Positions 17,234-27,138 are shown, counted from the first letter of the stretch. The stretch: 64,000 nt of DNA from Sphingobacterium tabacisoli (GCF_017908035.1 NZ_JAEQMU010000001.1:1240001-1304000), one strand, 5' to 3'. Made by a program: numbers and translations. The notes: generated by a model from the sequence alone, not told the origin.

Positions 17234-18451
17234 TTACTTGAATTGTATTGTTTTAATAGGAGAAATGCGCGAGATCAACATAGAGGGAATAAAAAGCGTC
17301 AATAAGGCAATAAAAACAATACTCAGATTAAGAATAACGACTGTTACAAAGTCTATCGACATCGGTACGTATTCAATATAATAAATCATTGGGTCCAACT
17401 TAAAGAATCTTGTTTCATTTTGGAGCAGGTAAATAAATAAAGCAACGCTATTTCCAATCAATAATCCATATCCGATCAAATACAATGAATTCAGCAGAAA
17501 TATCTTCCGTATCTCTCTATTAATCATCCCCAAAGCCTTCAACATCCCGATTAAAAAGGTTCGCTCCAAGATGGTAATCAGCAGTGATGATATCATATTG
17601 ATTACGGCAACAATTACCATAAGCACAAAAATAATGTCATCGTTCATATCCAGCATCTTCAACCAGTTGAAGATATCGGCCAAATGCTCCACAATATTCA
17701 TGGATTTCATTTCTAAAGGCAGGACATCATCTACCTCTTTGGTAGTTGCTTCCAACTGCTCAAAATCTTTAATCCGAATTTCATAAGCCCCGGCATCGCG
17801 ATCTCCTAAATTGTTAAGACGTCGAATCAAATCCAACGAACCAATGACATAATTTTTATCCAATTCCTCTGAATTAGTACGAAATATGCCACGGACGACA
17901 AATTTACGTTTGCGGGTTCTATTGTCCTGCACAAAAGACATAACAAACCCATCATTCAACTGTATCTTCAGTCGTTCGGCCAAATAGGCTGATATTAACA
18001 ATTGGCTATCTCCATCTTCAGCCTGAAGATTTAAGGTATCTCCTTTTACCAATGTCTTTGCTAGAAATGATTGATCATAAGTAGACTCTACTCCTTTCAA
18101 TAACACCCCTTCGACCTCTCCATTGACATTCATGATTCCAACCTTCGTAGCAAAAGGCGAGATAGAAACAACATTGGGGAGATTTCGAATTTCGTCCAGC
18201 TTTGCAGTAGAAAGAGAGATTGGCGCATTCTCCGCCTGGCTCAAATCCTGTTTGGTAATAATTATATCGCTAAAAAAACCACGCTGCTTTGCCGTTATCT
18301 CATCCTTAAACCCTCTTAAAATCGCTACAGAGAGTAATATTGCAATAATTGCCAAGGCTAAAGCACCAATAGTGACACGCACAATGAGCTTAGAAAAGGT
18401 ACGTTGTCCCTTAAATATGATTCGCCTCGCAATAAATAATGGAAAATTCAA
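17234..18451 (-). CDS. FtsX/LolC-E-like ABC transporter permease
   Basis: A 405-aa inner-membrane protein with the LolC/E and MacB layout: one N-terminal helix (about 20-45), a large periplasmic domain (about 46-270) and three C-terminal helices that form the FtsX domain. It probably works in lipoprotein release to the outer membrane with an ATPase encoded elsewhere. The frame has no ATG before the conserved FPLFIARRI segment; the start is a TTG at 18451, supported by a -7 box 26 bases upstream and an in-frame stop just beyond. It is divergent from fmt. Confidence 0.85.
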   Translation of the reverse strand: MNFPLFIARRIIFKGQRTFSKLIVRVTIGALALAIIAILLSVAILRGFKDEITAKQRGFFSDIIITKQDLSQAENAPISLSTAKLDEIRNLPNVVSISPFATKVGIMNVNGEVEGVLLKGVESTYDQSFLAKTLVKGDTLNLQAEDGDSQLLISAYLAERLKIQLNDGFVMSFVQDNRTRKRKFVVRGIFRTNSEELDKNYVIGSLDLIRRLNNLGDRDAGAYEIRIKDFEQLEATTKEVDDVLPLEMKSMNIVEHLADIFNWLKMLDMNDDIIFVLMVIVAVINMISSLLITILERTFLIGMLKALGMINREIRKIFLLNSLYLIGYGLLIGNSVALFIYLLQNETRFFKLDPMIYYIEYVPMSIDFVTVVILNLSIVFIALLTLFIPSMLISRISPIKTIQFK

Positions 18452-18476
18452 GCTGAAATATAATTTTGTAACTTCG

Positions 18477-18484
18477 CAAAGTTA
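18477..18484 (-). promoter_or_regulatory. -7 box for the LolC/E-like gene
   Basis: Reads TAACTTTG on the minus strand. It places the transcript start near 18472, about 20 bases before the TTG start codon, and so supports that start. Confidence 0.55.
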
Positions 18485-18543
18485 ACAATTTTTGCAACTT
18501 GACAAACGAGACGTTTCGGCGTTTCTAAAATAAAAAACTATAT

Positions 18544-19461
18544 ATGCGTATAATCTTTATGGGCACGCCCGACTTTGCTGTAGCTTCTCTAAAAGCGCTA
18601 CTCGATGCTGGACAAAACGTGGTAGCGGTAGTCACTAGCCCGGACAAACCAGCAGGGCGTGGACAAAAGCTACATCAATCAGCCGTGAAACTATTTGCCT
18701 TGGAGAACAACCTCCCCGTATTGCAACCCGAAAAACTCCGGGCTCCCGATTTCTTAGCGGCACTCGAATCCTATCAAGCCGATCTACAGGTTGTAGTTGC
18801 TTTTCGCATGCTTCCTGAAGTTGTTTGGAATATGCCTCCCCTGGGCACTATAAACGTCCACGCTTCTCTACTACCGCAGTACCGGGGCGCTGCTCCTATC
18901 AACCATGCCATTATCAATGGTGAAAAAGAAAGTGGTGTAACCACATTCCTACTGCAACAAGAAATAGACACAGGCAACATATTGCTGAATGAAAAAGTAT
19001 CAATAGAAGACAATGATACTGCAGGAATATTGCATGACAAATTAATGCATGCAGGAGCAAGAACATTAATAAAAACAATACAAGGATTAGAAAACGGCAG
19101 TATCACAGCTATTCCGCAAGACGAGACGGATAGTAAATCCCTCAAACATGCCCCAAAGATTTTTAAAGAAGATTGTGTTATCGATTGGAACAACTCTACG
19201 GAGCAGATTTACAATAAAATTAGAGGCTTGAGCCCTTATCCGGCAGCATATACCTTATTGGATGGTAAAGTTTTAAAAATTTACGAGGCCAATAAAGAGC
19301 AAAATTCTTCAAAAAACACAGCAGGAACTTTTGATACCGATGGTAAAAGTTTCCTAAAATTCAACACAACAGACGGCTGCATCAACTTAATCTCCTTACA
19401 GATTGAAGGTAAAAAGCGGATGTCCGTTGAAGAATTCTTAAGAGGTTATCGTTTTGACTAG
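18544..19461 (+). CDS. fmt: Methionyl-tRNA formyltransferase
   Basis: Transfers a formyl group from 10-formyl-THF to Met-tRNA(fMet) for translation initiation. At 305 aa it is close to the usual length. The formyltransferase domain (about 1-200) starts MRIIFMGTPDFAVASL and has the signature NVHASLLPQYRGAAPI with the catalytic Asn-x-His, plus the Asp in QQEIDTGNIL. The C-terminal tRNA-binding domain covers about 205-305. No def gene is adjacent. The gene ends six bases from the convergent XRE gene. Confidence 0.95.
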   Translation: MRIIFMGTPDFAVASLKALLDAGQNVVAVVTSPDKPAGRGQKLHQSAVKLFALENNLPVLQPEKLRAPDFLAALESYQADLQVVVAFRMLPEVVWNMPPLGTINVHASLLPQYRGAAPINHAIINGEKESGVTTFLLQQEIDTGNILLNEKVSIEDNDTAGILHDKLMHAGARTLIKTIQGLENGSITAIPQDETDSKSLKHAPKIFKEDCVIDWNNSTEQIYNKIRGLSPYPAAYTLLDGKVLKIYEANKEQNSSKNTAGTFDTDGKSFLKFNTTDGCINLISLQIEGKKRMSVEEFLRGYRFD

Positions 19462-19467
19462 GAGTCC

Positions 19468-19680
19468 CTACTTAGTGTCTTCTTGATAAACTATAATATC
19501 CCCAGGTTGGCAGTCAAGCGCTCGACAAATGGCTGCCAACGTGCTTAAACGAATCGCCTTAGCTTTTTGATTTTTTAATATGGAAAGATTAGAAAGCGTT
19601 ATACCAACGCGCTCACTGAGTTCATTTAAAGAAACCTTTCTCTTTGCCATAACTTCATCCAAACGTATTACTATACCCAT
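19468..19680 (-). CDS. Small XRE-family DNA-binding protein
   Basis: A 70-aa protein made of little more than one Cro/C1-type helix-turn-helix (about 10-62; VSLNELSERVGITLSNLSIL), ending in the DCQPGDIIVY segment common to YozG-like small regulators. It contains no sensor domain. It is convergent with fmt and about 250 bases from the divergent sigma-factor gene. Its targets are unknown. Confidence 0.9.
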   Translation of the reverse strand: MGIVIRLDEVMAKRKVSLNELSERVGITLSNLSILKNQKAKAIRLSTLAAICRALDCQPGDIIVYQEDTK

Positions 19681-19894
19681 AACCCTATGTTGTTTTAATT
19701 TTCTTTCTTATAAAACATTTTTCCAAAAAAAAGGTTTTAAACATAGAATATTATTTTAAACATGACAATATGTAACAGGATACAAATTTGGAACGATTTT
19801 TGATGTTAATTATCTGTTTTACTATCTTGCATAACTACCTCAAAATGAGTAAATAAATTACAATTTTGTTACACTCAGTAATCGTATTTTTTTG

Positions 19895-19902
19895 TATTTT
19901 TG
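19895..19902 (+). promoter_or_regulatory. -7 box for the sigma factor gene
   Basis: TATTTTTG matches TAnnTTTG. The ATG at 19933 follows after 30 bases. The upstream region is T-rich and a -33 TTG at the normal distance is not clear. Confidence 0.5.
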
Positions 19903-19932
19903 CAACATTCCAGAAGAAAGGTATAAATTTTA

Positions 19933-20793
19933 ATGAGACAGCTCAAAATTACACAATCGATCACGAATCGTGAATCTCAATCTCTTGACAAGTATTTACA
20001 TGAAATTGGTAAAGTTGACTTGATTACTGCTGAAGAAGAAGTAATCTTAGCACAACGGATTCGCGAGGGAGATCAGGTGGCATTAGAAAAATTAACAAAA
20101 ACCAACTTACGATTCGTCGTATCCGTAGCTAAACAGTATCAAAATCAAGGTCTTACTTTAGGAGACTTGATCAACGAAGGAAATCTAGGACTTATAAAAG
20201 CTGCTAAACGATTTGACGAAACAAAAGGTTTTAAATTCATTTCTTATGCTGTGTGGTGGATTCGTCAATCTATTTTGCAAGCTATCGCTGAACAATCACG
20301 TATCGTACGCCTTCCCCTTAACCAAGTGGGATCATTAAGCAAGATCAGCAAAGCTTTCTCAAAACTAGAACAAGAATACGAAAGAGAGCCTTCTCCAGAA
20401 GAATTAGCAGACATCTTAGAAACAACTGTAGACAAGGTATCCGATACATTAAGTAACTCAGGTAGACACGTGTCCATGGACGCTCCTTTTGTACAAGGAG
20501 AAGAAAACACCCTACTCGATGTATTAGAGAACTCAGACCCAGATACAGATAGTTCATTAATAGATGAGTCATTATCCGAAGAGATCAAAAGATCTTTATC
20601 GACTTTGACAGAACGCGAACGCGAAATTATTGTGTTGTTCTTCGGTCTAGGATCCAATCACCCACTTTCACTTGAAGAAATCGGTGAAAAATTCAGCTTA
20701 ACGAGAGAGCGTGTACGTCAGATAAAAGACAAGGCATTACAACGCTTACGCCACACCTCCCGTAGCAAAATTTTAAAATCTTATTTAGGTTAA
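19933..20793 (+). CDS. rpoD: Housekeeping RNA polymerase sigma factor (sigma-70 group 1, short Bacteroidota type)
   Basis: Primary sigma factor of 286 aa. Region 1.1 is absent, as is normal in Bacteroidota. Regions 1.2 and 2 (about 15-120) include the core-binding and -10 recognition segments [36 protein letters not shown] and [15 protein letters not shown]; region 3 is about 125-200; region 4 (about 210-286) has the [23 protein letters not shown]. This sigma recognises the TTG-N19/20-TAnnTTTG promoters seen all over the window. It is monocistronic, with a good terminator behind it. Confidence 0.95.
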   Translation: MRQLKITQSITNRESQSLDKYLHEIGKVDLITAEEEVILAQRIREGDQVALEKLTKTNLRFVVSVAKQYQNQGLTLGDLINEGNLGLIKAAKRFDETKGFKFISYAVWWIRQSILQAIAEQSRIVRLPLNQVGSLSKISKAFSKLEQEYEREPSPEELADILETTVDKVSDTLSNSGRHVSMDAPFVQGEENTLLDVLENSDPDTDSSLIDESLSEEIKRSLSTLTEREREIIVLFFGLGSNHPLSLEEIGEKFSLTRERVRQIKDKALQRLRHTSRSKILKSYLG

Positions 20794-20813
20794 CACAAAC
20801 AACCAATAAAGGA

Positions 20814-20848
20814 AAAGCGCAAGAGAATATCTTGCGCTTTATTTTTTT
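20814..20848. terminator. Terminator between rpoD and the SIMPL gene
   Basis: AAAGCGCAAGA (20814-20824) and TCTTGCGCTTT (20830-20840) form an 11-bp stem with a five-base loop, followed by seven T residues. It serves rpoD and possibly the convergent gene. Confidence 0.9.
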
Positions 20849-20863
20849 GATATATTTTATAGC

Positions 20864-21595
20864 TTATTGACCATAACTGGTCTTTACCGTAATATTAGCC
20901 GTCTTCAACCTAGAGCTTGTATTAAACACGCCACCGTAAGAAAAGTCTTCATTATCATTTTGCCCGGTAATCTGAAATATCCCAAGATCAGCGCGTAGCA
21001 AAGTACCTAATCTCGAACCAGATTCTTTCGCTATATTTTCCGCACGAGCCTTTGCATTCTGCGAAGCTTCAGCAATCAACGAAAGTTTTAAGTCTTCTAG
21101 TTTAGAGTAATAATAATTAGGAGAATTCGAACTAAGCTCTACCCCCTGAGAAATCAACGTTGAAATTTCCCGTGATGCATTGTCCACCTTATCCAGATCT
21201 CTAGATTCTACGCTCAGAACCTGGGTCAAACTATAGCCAGAAAAAGTATTATAACTATTTCCACGCTCGTCGGTATGGTAAGAGAAATCCTTTGATATAT
21301 TAACCGCCTCAAACAAAATTTCATTTTCCTTTATACCTCGCTGAACCAAAAAATTCTTGACCATATCCCGGTCTCGCTTCAACTGCTCCGAAGCTTCACT
21401 AAGATCCATAGATTTGCGGCTATAGGACGCACTCCATTTAACAATATCAGACTCAAAGTCTTTCTTTGCATTTCCTGTTACATTTATCGTATTGCTCACT
21501 TTAAACTTGTACTTATAAGCACCAGCCAATAAAAAAGCAGAAACGACTAAAGCTAAAGCCGCTACAACACTGATTACAATTCCCGTTGATTTCAT
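20864..21595 (-). CDS. SIMPL (DUF541) domain protein
   Basis: A 243-aa protein with one N-terminal hydrophobic segment (about 5-27) and a SIMPL domain after it, recognisable from the NVTGNAKKDFESD start, the QVLSVESRDLDKVD segment and the AEASQNAKARAENIAKESG helix. It is anchored in or exported across the inner membrane. The family function is poorly understood; some members are linked to oxidative stress. Its ATG lies inside one copy of an intergenic direct repeat (see 21589-21607). Confidence 0.88.
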   Translation of the reverse strand: MKSTGIVISVVAALALVVSAFLLAGAYKYKFKVSNTINVTGNAKKDFESDIVKWSASYSRKSMDLSEASEQLKRDRDMVKNFLVQRGIKENEILFEAVNISKDFSYHTDERGNSYNTFSGYSLTQVLSVESRDLDKVDNASREISTLISQGVELSSNSPNYYYSKLEDLKLSLIAEASQNAKARAENIAKESGSRLGTLLRADLGIFQITGQNDNEDFSYGGVFNTSSRLKTANITVKTSYGQ

Positions 21596-21607
21596 ATGTA
21601 TATAATT
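21589..21607. repeat. Direct repeat, copy 1 (over the SIMPL start codon)
   Basis: A 19-bp sequence, ATTTCATATGTATATAATT, also present at 21722-21740, 133 bp away. This copy contains the start codon (on the minus strand) of the SIMPL gene. Confidence 0.75.
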
Positions 21608-21659
21608 TGTCTTTTATCTGTCATATGGAATATCCAAACTATATTATGCACGATTTTAT

Positions 21660-21731
21660 TACTGTTGCTGTGCATGCTGCTTCGCGGTCATTCGTGTTTG
21701 TGCAGTTGTTGCTACATGGATATTTCATATG
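21660..21731. repeat. Dispersed intergenic repeat, copy A
   Basis: Shares with 27212-27316 the blocks CTGTgCATGCTgCTTCGcGG, TGTTTGTGC and CATGGATATTTCATAT in the same order (lower case marks differences). Copy A looks like copy B with about 30 internal bases missing. Confidence 0.55.
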
Positions 21732-21740
21732 TATATAATT
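21722..21740. repeat. Direct repeat, copy 2
   Basis: Identical 19-bp copy of 21589-21607. The pair brackets the interval that carries dispersed repeat copy A. Confidence 0.75.
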
Positions 21741-21901
21741 ATTCTATGATCCGCCAACCTAGCGGATCGGTTTGTTTTCATTATCCACCTTATCCTCTTC
21801 TATTCACCCCCTATATATAATAATTTACGTGCCAAAAATGACATATCCCTCCTTGTATGTAATTTTTCTATTCGCTATTCGCGAATACGCCTCATTTTAT
21901 C

Positions 21902-21909
21902 TAAGTTTG
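21902..21909 (+). promoter_or_regulatory. -7 box for the S9 peptidase gene
   Basis: TAAGTTTG, a TAnnTTTG match, 25 bases before the ATG at 21935. No clear -33 TTG. Confidence 0.5.
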
Positions 21910-21934
21910 ATCTAACTGAACAATCTTTTATTAC

Positions 21935-24757
21935 ATGAAGAAAACCATATCAACGTTTATTATTTGTAGCGTAACACTACCAAGTCTTATTGCACAAAAA
22001 AAACCGATAGACCATTCCAGTTATGATTTATGGAAAAATATCTCAAGTGTAGATGTGTCTAAGTCTGGAAATTATATTTTCTACACTGTAAGTCCACAGG
22101 AAGGAGATGGATATATCGATTTAAAGGACAAAAAAAACAATCTATTGCAACGCTTCGAACGTGGCACTTCACCAAAAATGACGAAAAGGGAGGATTTTTT
22201 GATTACTTTGATAAAACCACCATTCAAAGACACTCGTGAGGCTAAAATCAAAAAGAAGAAAAGTGATGATTTCCCCAAAGACTCTTTAGCCATATTCAAT
22301 ATCAATAGTCAAAGCAGAATATCTCTTGGCGCTATAAAAAGCTATAAATTAGCATACTACCCAACTAATTTCATAGCCTATACACAAGAGCTGAATAGTT
22401 CGACAACAACTGACAGCCTAGCAGTTAAAACGGACTCCACTGCATCTAAGTCTCCGAAAAAGAGCGGTATAGCGAAAAAGGAAAATGTGCTAATACTCCA
22501 GCAGCTTCAAACAAAAGATACAGTCCAATTCCGAAAAACAGACAGCTATCTCTTCAGTAACGATGAGAAATATCTTGTTTTCAGCAAAAAGACAGAAACC
22601 AAAGATAGCTCTAATGCTGACGGTCTATATATTTACGATCTCGCAAAAAAATCGTTGAAGAAAATCAGCAACGGAAAAGGTGTATATAAAAACATGACGT
22701 TTGATGACCAAAGCAATCGTCTGTCTTTTCTAGCGGACAAGAGTCCTGAAAAAGCCTTACAAAAAGATTTCAGACTTTACCTATATCATATAGGCCAAGA
22801 TACTGCCCATGTAATTGCAGACAAAAATACCAAGGGAATTCCGTCAGAATGGCACGTATCTGGTGATGGTCAACTCAATTTTGACGAAAGCTCCAAAAGA
22901 CTGTTTTTTGGCCTAGCCCCTATTCCAGCAGTCAAAGATACTACACTGGTAGATTTCGAAAATGCAAAGGTGGACATATGGCACTGGAAGGACGATTACC
23001 TAATGACACAGCAACTTGTCAATCTTAAAAAAGATATGAGCAAGAGCTATGACGCAGTCTACAATCTCGAGACCAATCAACTAATCGCACTTACTGATGA
23101 CACCTTCGATCGTACAGCTTATACTGATGCAGCTACACAGGAGTGGATTCTAGCGACTTCTTCTCTTGGAAATAGAATAGCCTATCAATGGCAAGCGTTT
23201 CAATTACAACAGATCTACGCTATATCAACACGGACAGGAGAAAGAAAGTCTATAAAATCTGATTGGCAAGGGCAGGCTTTTCTATCCCCTGACGCAAACT
23301 ACATTGTGCTATTTGACGAAACAGAAGGTAACTGGTATAGCCACCATATCGCGAGCGGAACAGAACAACTCCTAAACAAGGGCCTGAATGTAAAGTTTGC
23401 CGACGAGGAAAATGACATGCCTACAGCAGCAGCAGCTTACGGCATCGCCGCTTGGGCCGAAGACAACCGAGGGATCTATATCAACGACAGATATGACGTT
23501 TGGTACTTTTCACTTGATGGAAAGACACAAAAATCTATCACAAATCAGTTTGGAAGGGCTAATGCTATTGTGCTTAGACCATTACTGATAAAAGATGGCA
23601 CGCCGAGAGACCGAACTACGAAAATAAAAGACAATACCACATTGTTGCTGACTAGCTTTAACGAGAAGAGCAAAGAAAATGGAATCTTCTCCTTATTGCT
23701 TTCAAAAAAACAAAATCCAACAGAAATTCTTCAGGACAAGTTTACCTTTAAAAATTTCAAAACAGATGATAAGAGCAACATCTATGTCTATACCAAAGAG
23801 AATTATACCTCGAGCCCGGACCTATATAGCACTACCGACTTTAAGGTAGAACAACGTCTCACAGATATCAATCCTCAACAGCGGGAATACAACTGGGGAA
23901 CGGCTGAGTTGGTGAAATGGACAACACCACACGGATATCCGGCGGAAGGAATACTCTATAAACCTGAAAACTTTGACCCAAATAAGAAATATCCGATAAT
24001 AGCCTATTTCTACGAAAGACTATCTCAGGGATTGTACAGCTATCAAGCCCCGGCCCCAACGCCATCAAGGCTTAATATTCCGTATTTCGTCAGTAATGAA
24101 TACCTTGTTTTTGCACCCGATATTCGCTATCAAACTGGGCATCCCGGAAGATCCGCCGAAGAGTATATCAACTCCGGCATGCGTTATCTAGCAAAAAACA
24201 ACTGGGTCGACTCTACTAAAATGGCTATTCAAGGTCAAAGCTGGGGAGGATACCAAGTTGCTCACCTTATTACAAGAACCAACATGTATGCTGCCGCTTG
24301 GACAGGAGCACCTGTCGTCAATATGACTTCTGCCTATGGCGGTATCCGCTGGGGCACGGGCATGTCGAGACAGTTTCAATATGAGAAAACCCAGAGCCGC
24401 CTAGGTGCTACCCTATGGGAAGATAGAGAACTTTATATTGAGAACTCGCCACTCTTCTTTATGGATAAGGTAAATACCCCAGTAGCGATCATGCACAATG
24501 ACAACGACGGCGCAGTGCCATGGTATCAAGGGATTGAAATGTTTACTGCTCTCCGAAGATTAGGCAAGCCTGCATGGTTACTCAACTATAATGGGGACGA
24601 CCACAATTTAATACAACGCCAGAACAGAAAAGACATACAAATTAGACAAAGTCAGTTCTTCGACCACTTTTTAAAGGGCAAACCAGCAGCAGAATGGATA
24701 AAATCAGGAGTTAAAGCCACAAATAAAGGAACAAACTGGGGATTCAGCACAGAATAA
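21935..24757 (+). CDS. S9 (prolyl oligopeptidase family) serine peptidase, exported
   Basis: A 940-aa exported peptidase. A signal peptide (1-20, ending SLIAQ) leads to a long beta-propeller-like region (about 25-660) and a C-terminal alpha/beta-hydrolase domain (about 670-930). The catalytic triad is visible: Ser769 in GQSWGGY, Asp858 in HNDNDGAVPW and His890 in GDDHN. Family members are dipeptidyl- or oligopeptidases acting on short peptides; with the S46 enzyme it fits a peptide-feeding life. The protein is longer than usual for S9, mainly because of the propeller region. A terminator follows. Confidence 0.9.
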   Translation: MKKTISTFIICSVTLPSLIAQKKPIDHSSYDLWKNISSVDVSKSGNYIFYTVSPQEGDGYIDLKDKKNNLLQRFERGTSPKMTKREDFLITLIKPPFKDTREAKIKKKKSDDFPKDSLAIFNINSQSRISLGAIKSYKLAYYPTNFIAYTQELNSSTTTDSLAVKTDSTASKSPKKSGIAKKENVLILQQLQTKDTVQFRKTDSYLFSNDEKYLVFSKKTETKDSSNADGLYIYDLAKKSLKKISNGKGVYKNMTFDDQSNRLSFLADKSPEKALQKDFRLYLYHIGQDTAHVIADKNTKGIPSEWHVSGDGQLNFDESSKRLFFGLAPIPAVKDTTLVDFENAKVDIWHWKDDYLMTQQLVNLKKDMSKSYDAVYNLETNQLIALTDDTFDRTAYTDAATQEWILATSSLGNRIAYQWQAFQLQQIYAISTRTGERKSIKSDWQGQAFLSPDANYIVLFDETEGNWYSHHIASGTEQLLNKGLNVKFADEENDMPTAAAAYGIAAWAEDNRGIYINDRYDVWYFSLDGKTQKSITNQFGRANAIVLRPLLIKDGTPRDRTTKIKDNTTLLLTSFNEKSKENGIFSLLLSKKQNPTEILQDKFTFKNFKTDDKSNIYVYTKENYTSSPDLYSTTDFKVEQRLTDINPQQREYNWGTAELVKWTTPHGYPAEGILYKPENFDPNKKYPIIAYFYERLSQGLYSYQAPAPTPSRLNIPYFVSNEYLVFAPDIRYQTGHPGRSAEEYINSGMRYLAKNNWVDSTKMAIQGQSWGGYQVAHLITRTNMYAAAWTGAPVVNMTSAYGGIRWGTGMSRQFQYEKTQSRLGATLWEDRELYIENSPLFFMDKVNTPVAIMHNDNDGAVPWYQGIEMFTALRRLGKPAWLLNYNGDDHNLIQRQNRKDIQIRQSQFFDHFLKGKPAAEWIKSGVKATNKGTNWGFSTE

Positions 24758-24782
24758 CAAAATAAAACATCAATAAACAACC

Positions 24783-24818
24783 AAAAAGCTCTAGAAAACA
24801 AAAAATCTAGAGCTTTTT
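24783..24818. terminator. Terminator after the S9 peptidase
   Basis: AAAAAGCTCTAGA (24783-24795) pairs with TCTAGAGCTTTTT (24806-24818) around a ten-base A-rich loop. Confidence 0.9.
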
Positions 24819-24862
24819 CATTTATTTTTTAAAAAAAATGAAAAAAAATAAAATTATCATTG

Positions 24863-24870
24863 TATTTTTG
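24863..24870 (+). promoter_or_regulatory. -7 box for glutamine synthetase III
   Basis: TATTTTTG, a TAnnTTTG match, giving a leader of about 47 bases before the ATG at 24922. Confidence 0.5.
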
Positions 24871-24921
24871 AACAACAAAAGACAACAATAGCACAAAAAA
24901 CACAACCAACTCCACAACAAA

Positions 24922-27111
24922 ATGTCAAACATCAGATTCGAATCCGTAAATGCAGCATCTTCTAGGCATGCATTACCCGAAGAAAAGGTCGTAACCAAAA
25001 GAGCAACTACTATTTTTGGTAAAAATGTTTTCACCAGTGCAAAAATGAAAGATTTCTTACCCAAGAATACTTTCAAAGAATTAACAAAAGCAATTGAGGA
25101 AAGTGGGCCAATATCTCGCGATATTGCCGAATTCATTGCTCAAGCAATGAAGACTTGGGCGCTCCAAAATGGCGTTTCTCATTACACTCACTGGTTCCAA
25201 CCGCTGACGGGCAGTACTGCTGAAAAACATGATGCTTTTTTTGAGCCGGATGAAAATGGTGATGCCATCGAAAAATTCACAGCCGACGCCCTTGTACAAC
25301 AAGAGCCGGATGCTTCTTCTTTTCCAAATGGGGGAATCCGCAATACATTCGAAGCTCGCGGATACACTGCTTGGGACCCTTCCTCCCCTGCTTTCATTTA
25401 TGAATCTGCTGCAGGAAAGACATTGTGTATCCCTACAGTTTTTGTTTCCTACACAGGTGAGTCTTTAGACTACAAAGCGCCTTTATTAAAAGCCGTAAAT
25501 GCGATCGATAAAGCAGCTATTGATGTAGCGCAATACTTTGACAAAGCAGTTACAAAAGTAAATACATCGCTTGGTATCGAGCAAGAGTACTTTTTGGTTG
25601 ACTTATCACTATACAATGCCCGTCCAGACTTGCAACTGACAGGTAGAACACTTTTTGGCCACATGTCAGCCAAAGGACAGCAACTCGAAGATCACTATTT
25701 TGGAGCTATCCCTGAACGTGTTCTGGCATTTATGGTTGACTTAGAAAATGAAGCTCTCAAACTTGGAATCCCACTAAAAACCCGCCATAATGAGGTCGCT
25801 CCTTCGCAGTTCGAATGTGCTCCAATGTTCGAAGAAATCAATCTTGCCATAGACCACAATCAATTACTTATGAATGTGATGGAGCAAGTTGCTATACGTC
25901 ACAACTTCAAAGTGTTATTACATGAGAAACCTTACTCTGGCGTCAATGGGTCAGGAAAACATAATAACTGGTCACTGATTACAAACACAGGGATCAATTT
26001 ACTATCTCCTGGAAAAACGCCAAAGAACAACCTTATGTTCTTAACGTTCTTTGTAAACACAATCAAAGCAGTACACGAGTACGCAGATTTGTTACGTGCG
26101 TCTATTGCAAGTCACAGTAACGATCACCGTCTAGGAGCAAATGAAGCCCCTCCTGCTATCATATCTATCTTTTTAGGATCGCAACTTGACGAACTATTGG
26201 ATGAGATAGAATCAGCTCGCGTAGCGAAGAAAGTGAAGTCAGAGGCGAATCTTTGGCACGGTATCCCAAAAATCCCGGAACTTAAATTGGACAACACAGA
26301 CCGCAACAGAACCTCTCCTTTTGCTTTTACAGGTAATAAATTTGAATTTCGCGCGGTAGGTTCGTCAGCCAATTCGGCATTACCGATGACAGTATTAAAT
26401 GCAATAGTTGCGGCGCAGTTGATCGAATTTAAAGCTGAAGTAGATAAACAAATCAAAAAAGGAACGAAAAAAGACTTAGCTATTTTAAATGTATTGCGGA
26501 AATACATTAAAGACTCTAGAGCTATTCGTTTCGAAGGCAATGGATACAGTGACGAGTGGGCTCAAGAAGCTGAATTAAGAGGCTTATCAAATATCAAGTC
26601 AACACCAAAATCGCTGGATATCTATGTTAAAGAAGAAACTGTCGCCCTATTTGAACGTCTGGGAATTTATTCTAAACGCGAATCGGAAGCACGTCATGAA
26701 ATTTTATTAGAGAACTTCTATAAAAAACTGCAAATAGAAGCCCGTGTTATCGGAGAGGTTGTAAATAGTCAAATTGCTCCTGCCTGCTTTACTTATCAGA
26801 ACGAATTGATACAAAATGTCAGAGGTTTGAAAGATCTAGGTTTGGCCAAAGAAGCTTATTCCTCGCAATTAAATCTAGTTGAACGCATCTCTAAGCATGC
26901 AAATACAATCTTAGAAAAATCAGAAGAAATGCGTCAAGCTCGTAAAAAAGCAAATACCATTGAAGACCTGCGTGAAAAAGCAATTGCTTATGACGAAATC
27001 GTGAAGCCATATTTTGATGAGATACGGTACCACGTGAACAAATTGGAGAAAATAGTTGACGATTCAAAATGGCCATTACCGAAGCTTCGAGAACTTCTCT
27101 TTATCCATTAG
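24922..27111 (+). CDS. glnN: Glutamine synthetase type III
   Basis: ATP-dependent synthesis of glutamine from glutamate and ammonium. The 729-aa length and sequence are those of GSIII, the large form common in Bacteroidota and cyanobacteria. Motifs include HYTHWFQPLTGSTAEKHDAF near residue 90, GIEQEYFLVD, RHNEVAPSQFECAPMFE, GSGKHNNWSL (nucleotide-site region) and FRAVGSSANSALP. The C-terminal 150 residues are helical, as expected. No GlnB or AmtB is adjacent. It has its own promoter and a strong terminator, so it is monocistronic. Confidence 0.95.
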   Translation: MSNIRFESVNAASSRHALPEEKVVTKRATTIFGKNVFTSAKMKDFLPKNTFKELTKAIEESGPISRDIAEFIAQAMKTWALQNGVSHYTHWFQPLTGSTAEKHDAFFEPDENGDAIEKFTADALVQQEPDASSFPNGGIRNTFEARGYTAWDPSSPAFIYESAAGKTLCIPTVFVSYTGESLDYKAPLLKAVNAIDKAAIDVAQYFDKAVTKVNTSLGIEQEYFLVDLSLYNARPDLQLTGRTLFGHMSAKGQQLEDHYFGAIPERVLAFMVDLENEALKLGIPLKTRHNEVAPSQFECAPMFEEINLAIDHNQLLMNVMEQVAIRHNFKVLLHEKPYSGVNGSGKHNNWSLITNTGINLLSPGKTPKNNLMFLTFFVNTIKAVHEYADLLRASIASHSNDHRLGANEAPPAIISIFLGSQLDELLDEIESARVAKKVKSEANLWHGIPKIPELKLDNTDRNRTSPFAFTGNKFEFRAVGSSANSALPMTVLNAIVAAQLIEFKAEVDKQIKKGTKKDLAILNVLRKYIKDSRAIRFEGNGYSDEWAQEAELRGLSNIKSTPKSLDIYVKEETVALFERLGIYSKRESEARHEILLENFYKKLQIEARVIGEVVNSQIAPACFTYQNELIQNVRGLKDLGLAKEAYSSQLNLVERISKHANTILEKSEEMRQARKKANTIEDLREKAIAYDEIVKPYFDEIRYHVNKLEKIVDDSKWPLPKLRELLFIH

Positions 27112-27138
27112 TATCTAACCCTACATCATATTAAACTC

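Larger units (their letters stand above)
21608..21934. other. Gene-free spacer with repeats and a hairpin
   Basis: About 330 bases. It holds the second copy of a 19-bp direct repeat (21722-21740), a stretch related to another intergenic repeat (21660-21731 against 27212-27316), a 7-bp stem GATCCGC/GCGGATC at 21748-21768 and a -7 box for the S9 gene. A 74-codon frame at 21596-21820 looks non-coding: low-complexity Leu/Cys/Tyr content and overlap with the repeats. Confidence 0.6.

Noticed and set aside
21596..21820. 74-codon plus-strand frame
   Set aside because: Overlaps direct repeats, is made of low-complexity Leu/Cys/Tyr residues, and has no family features.
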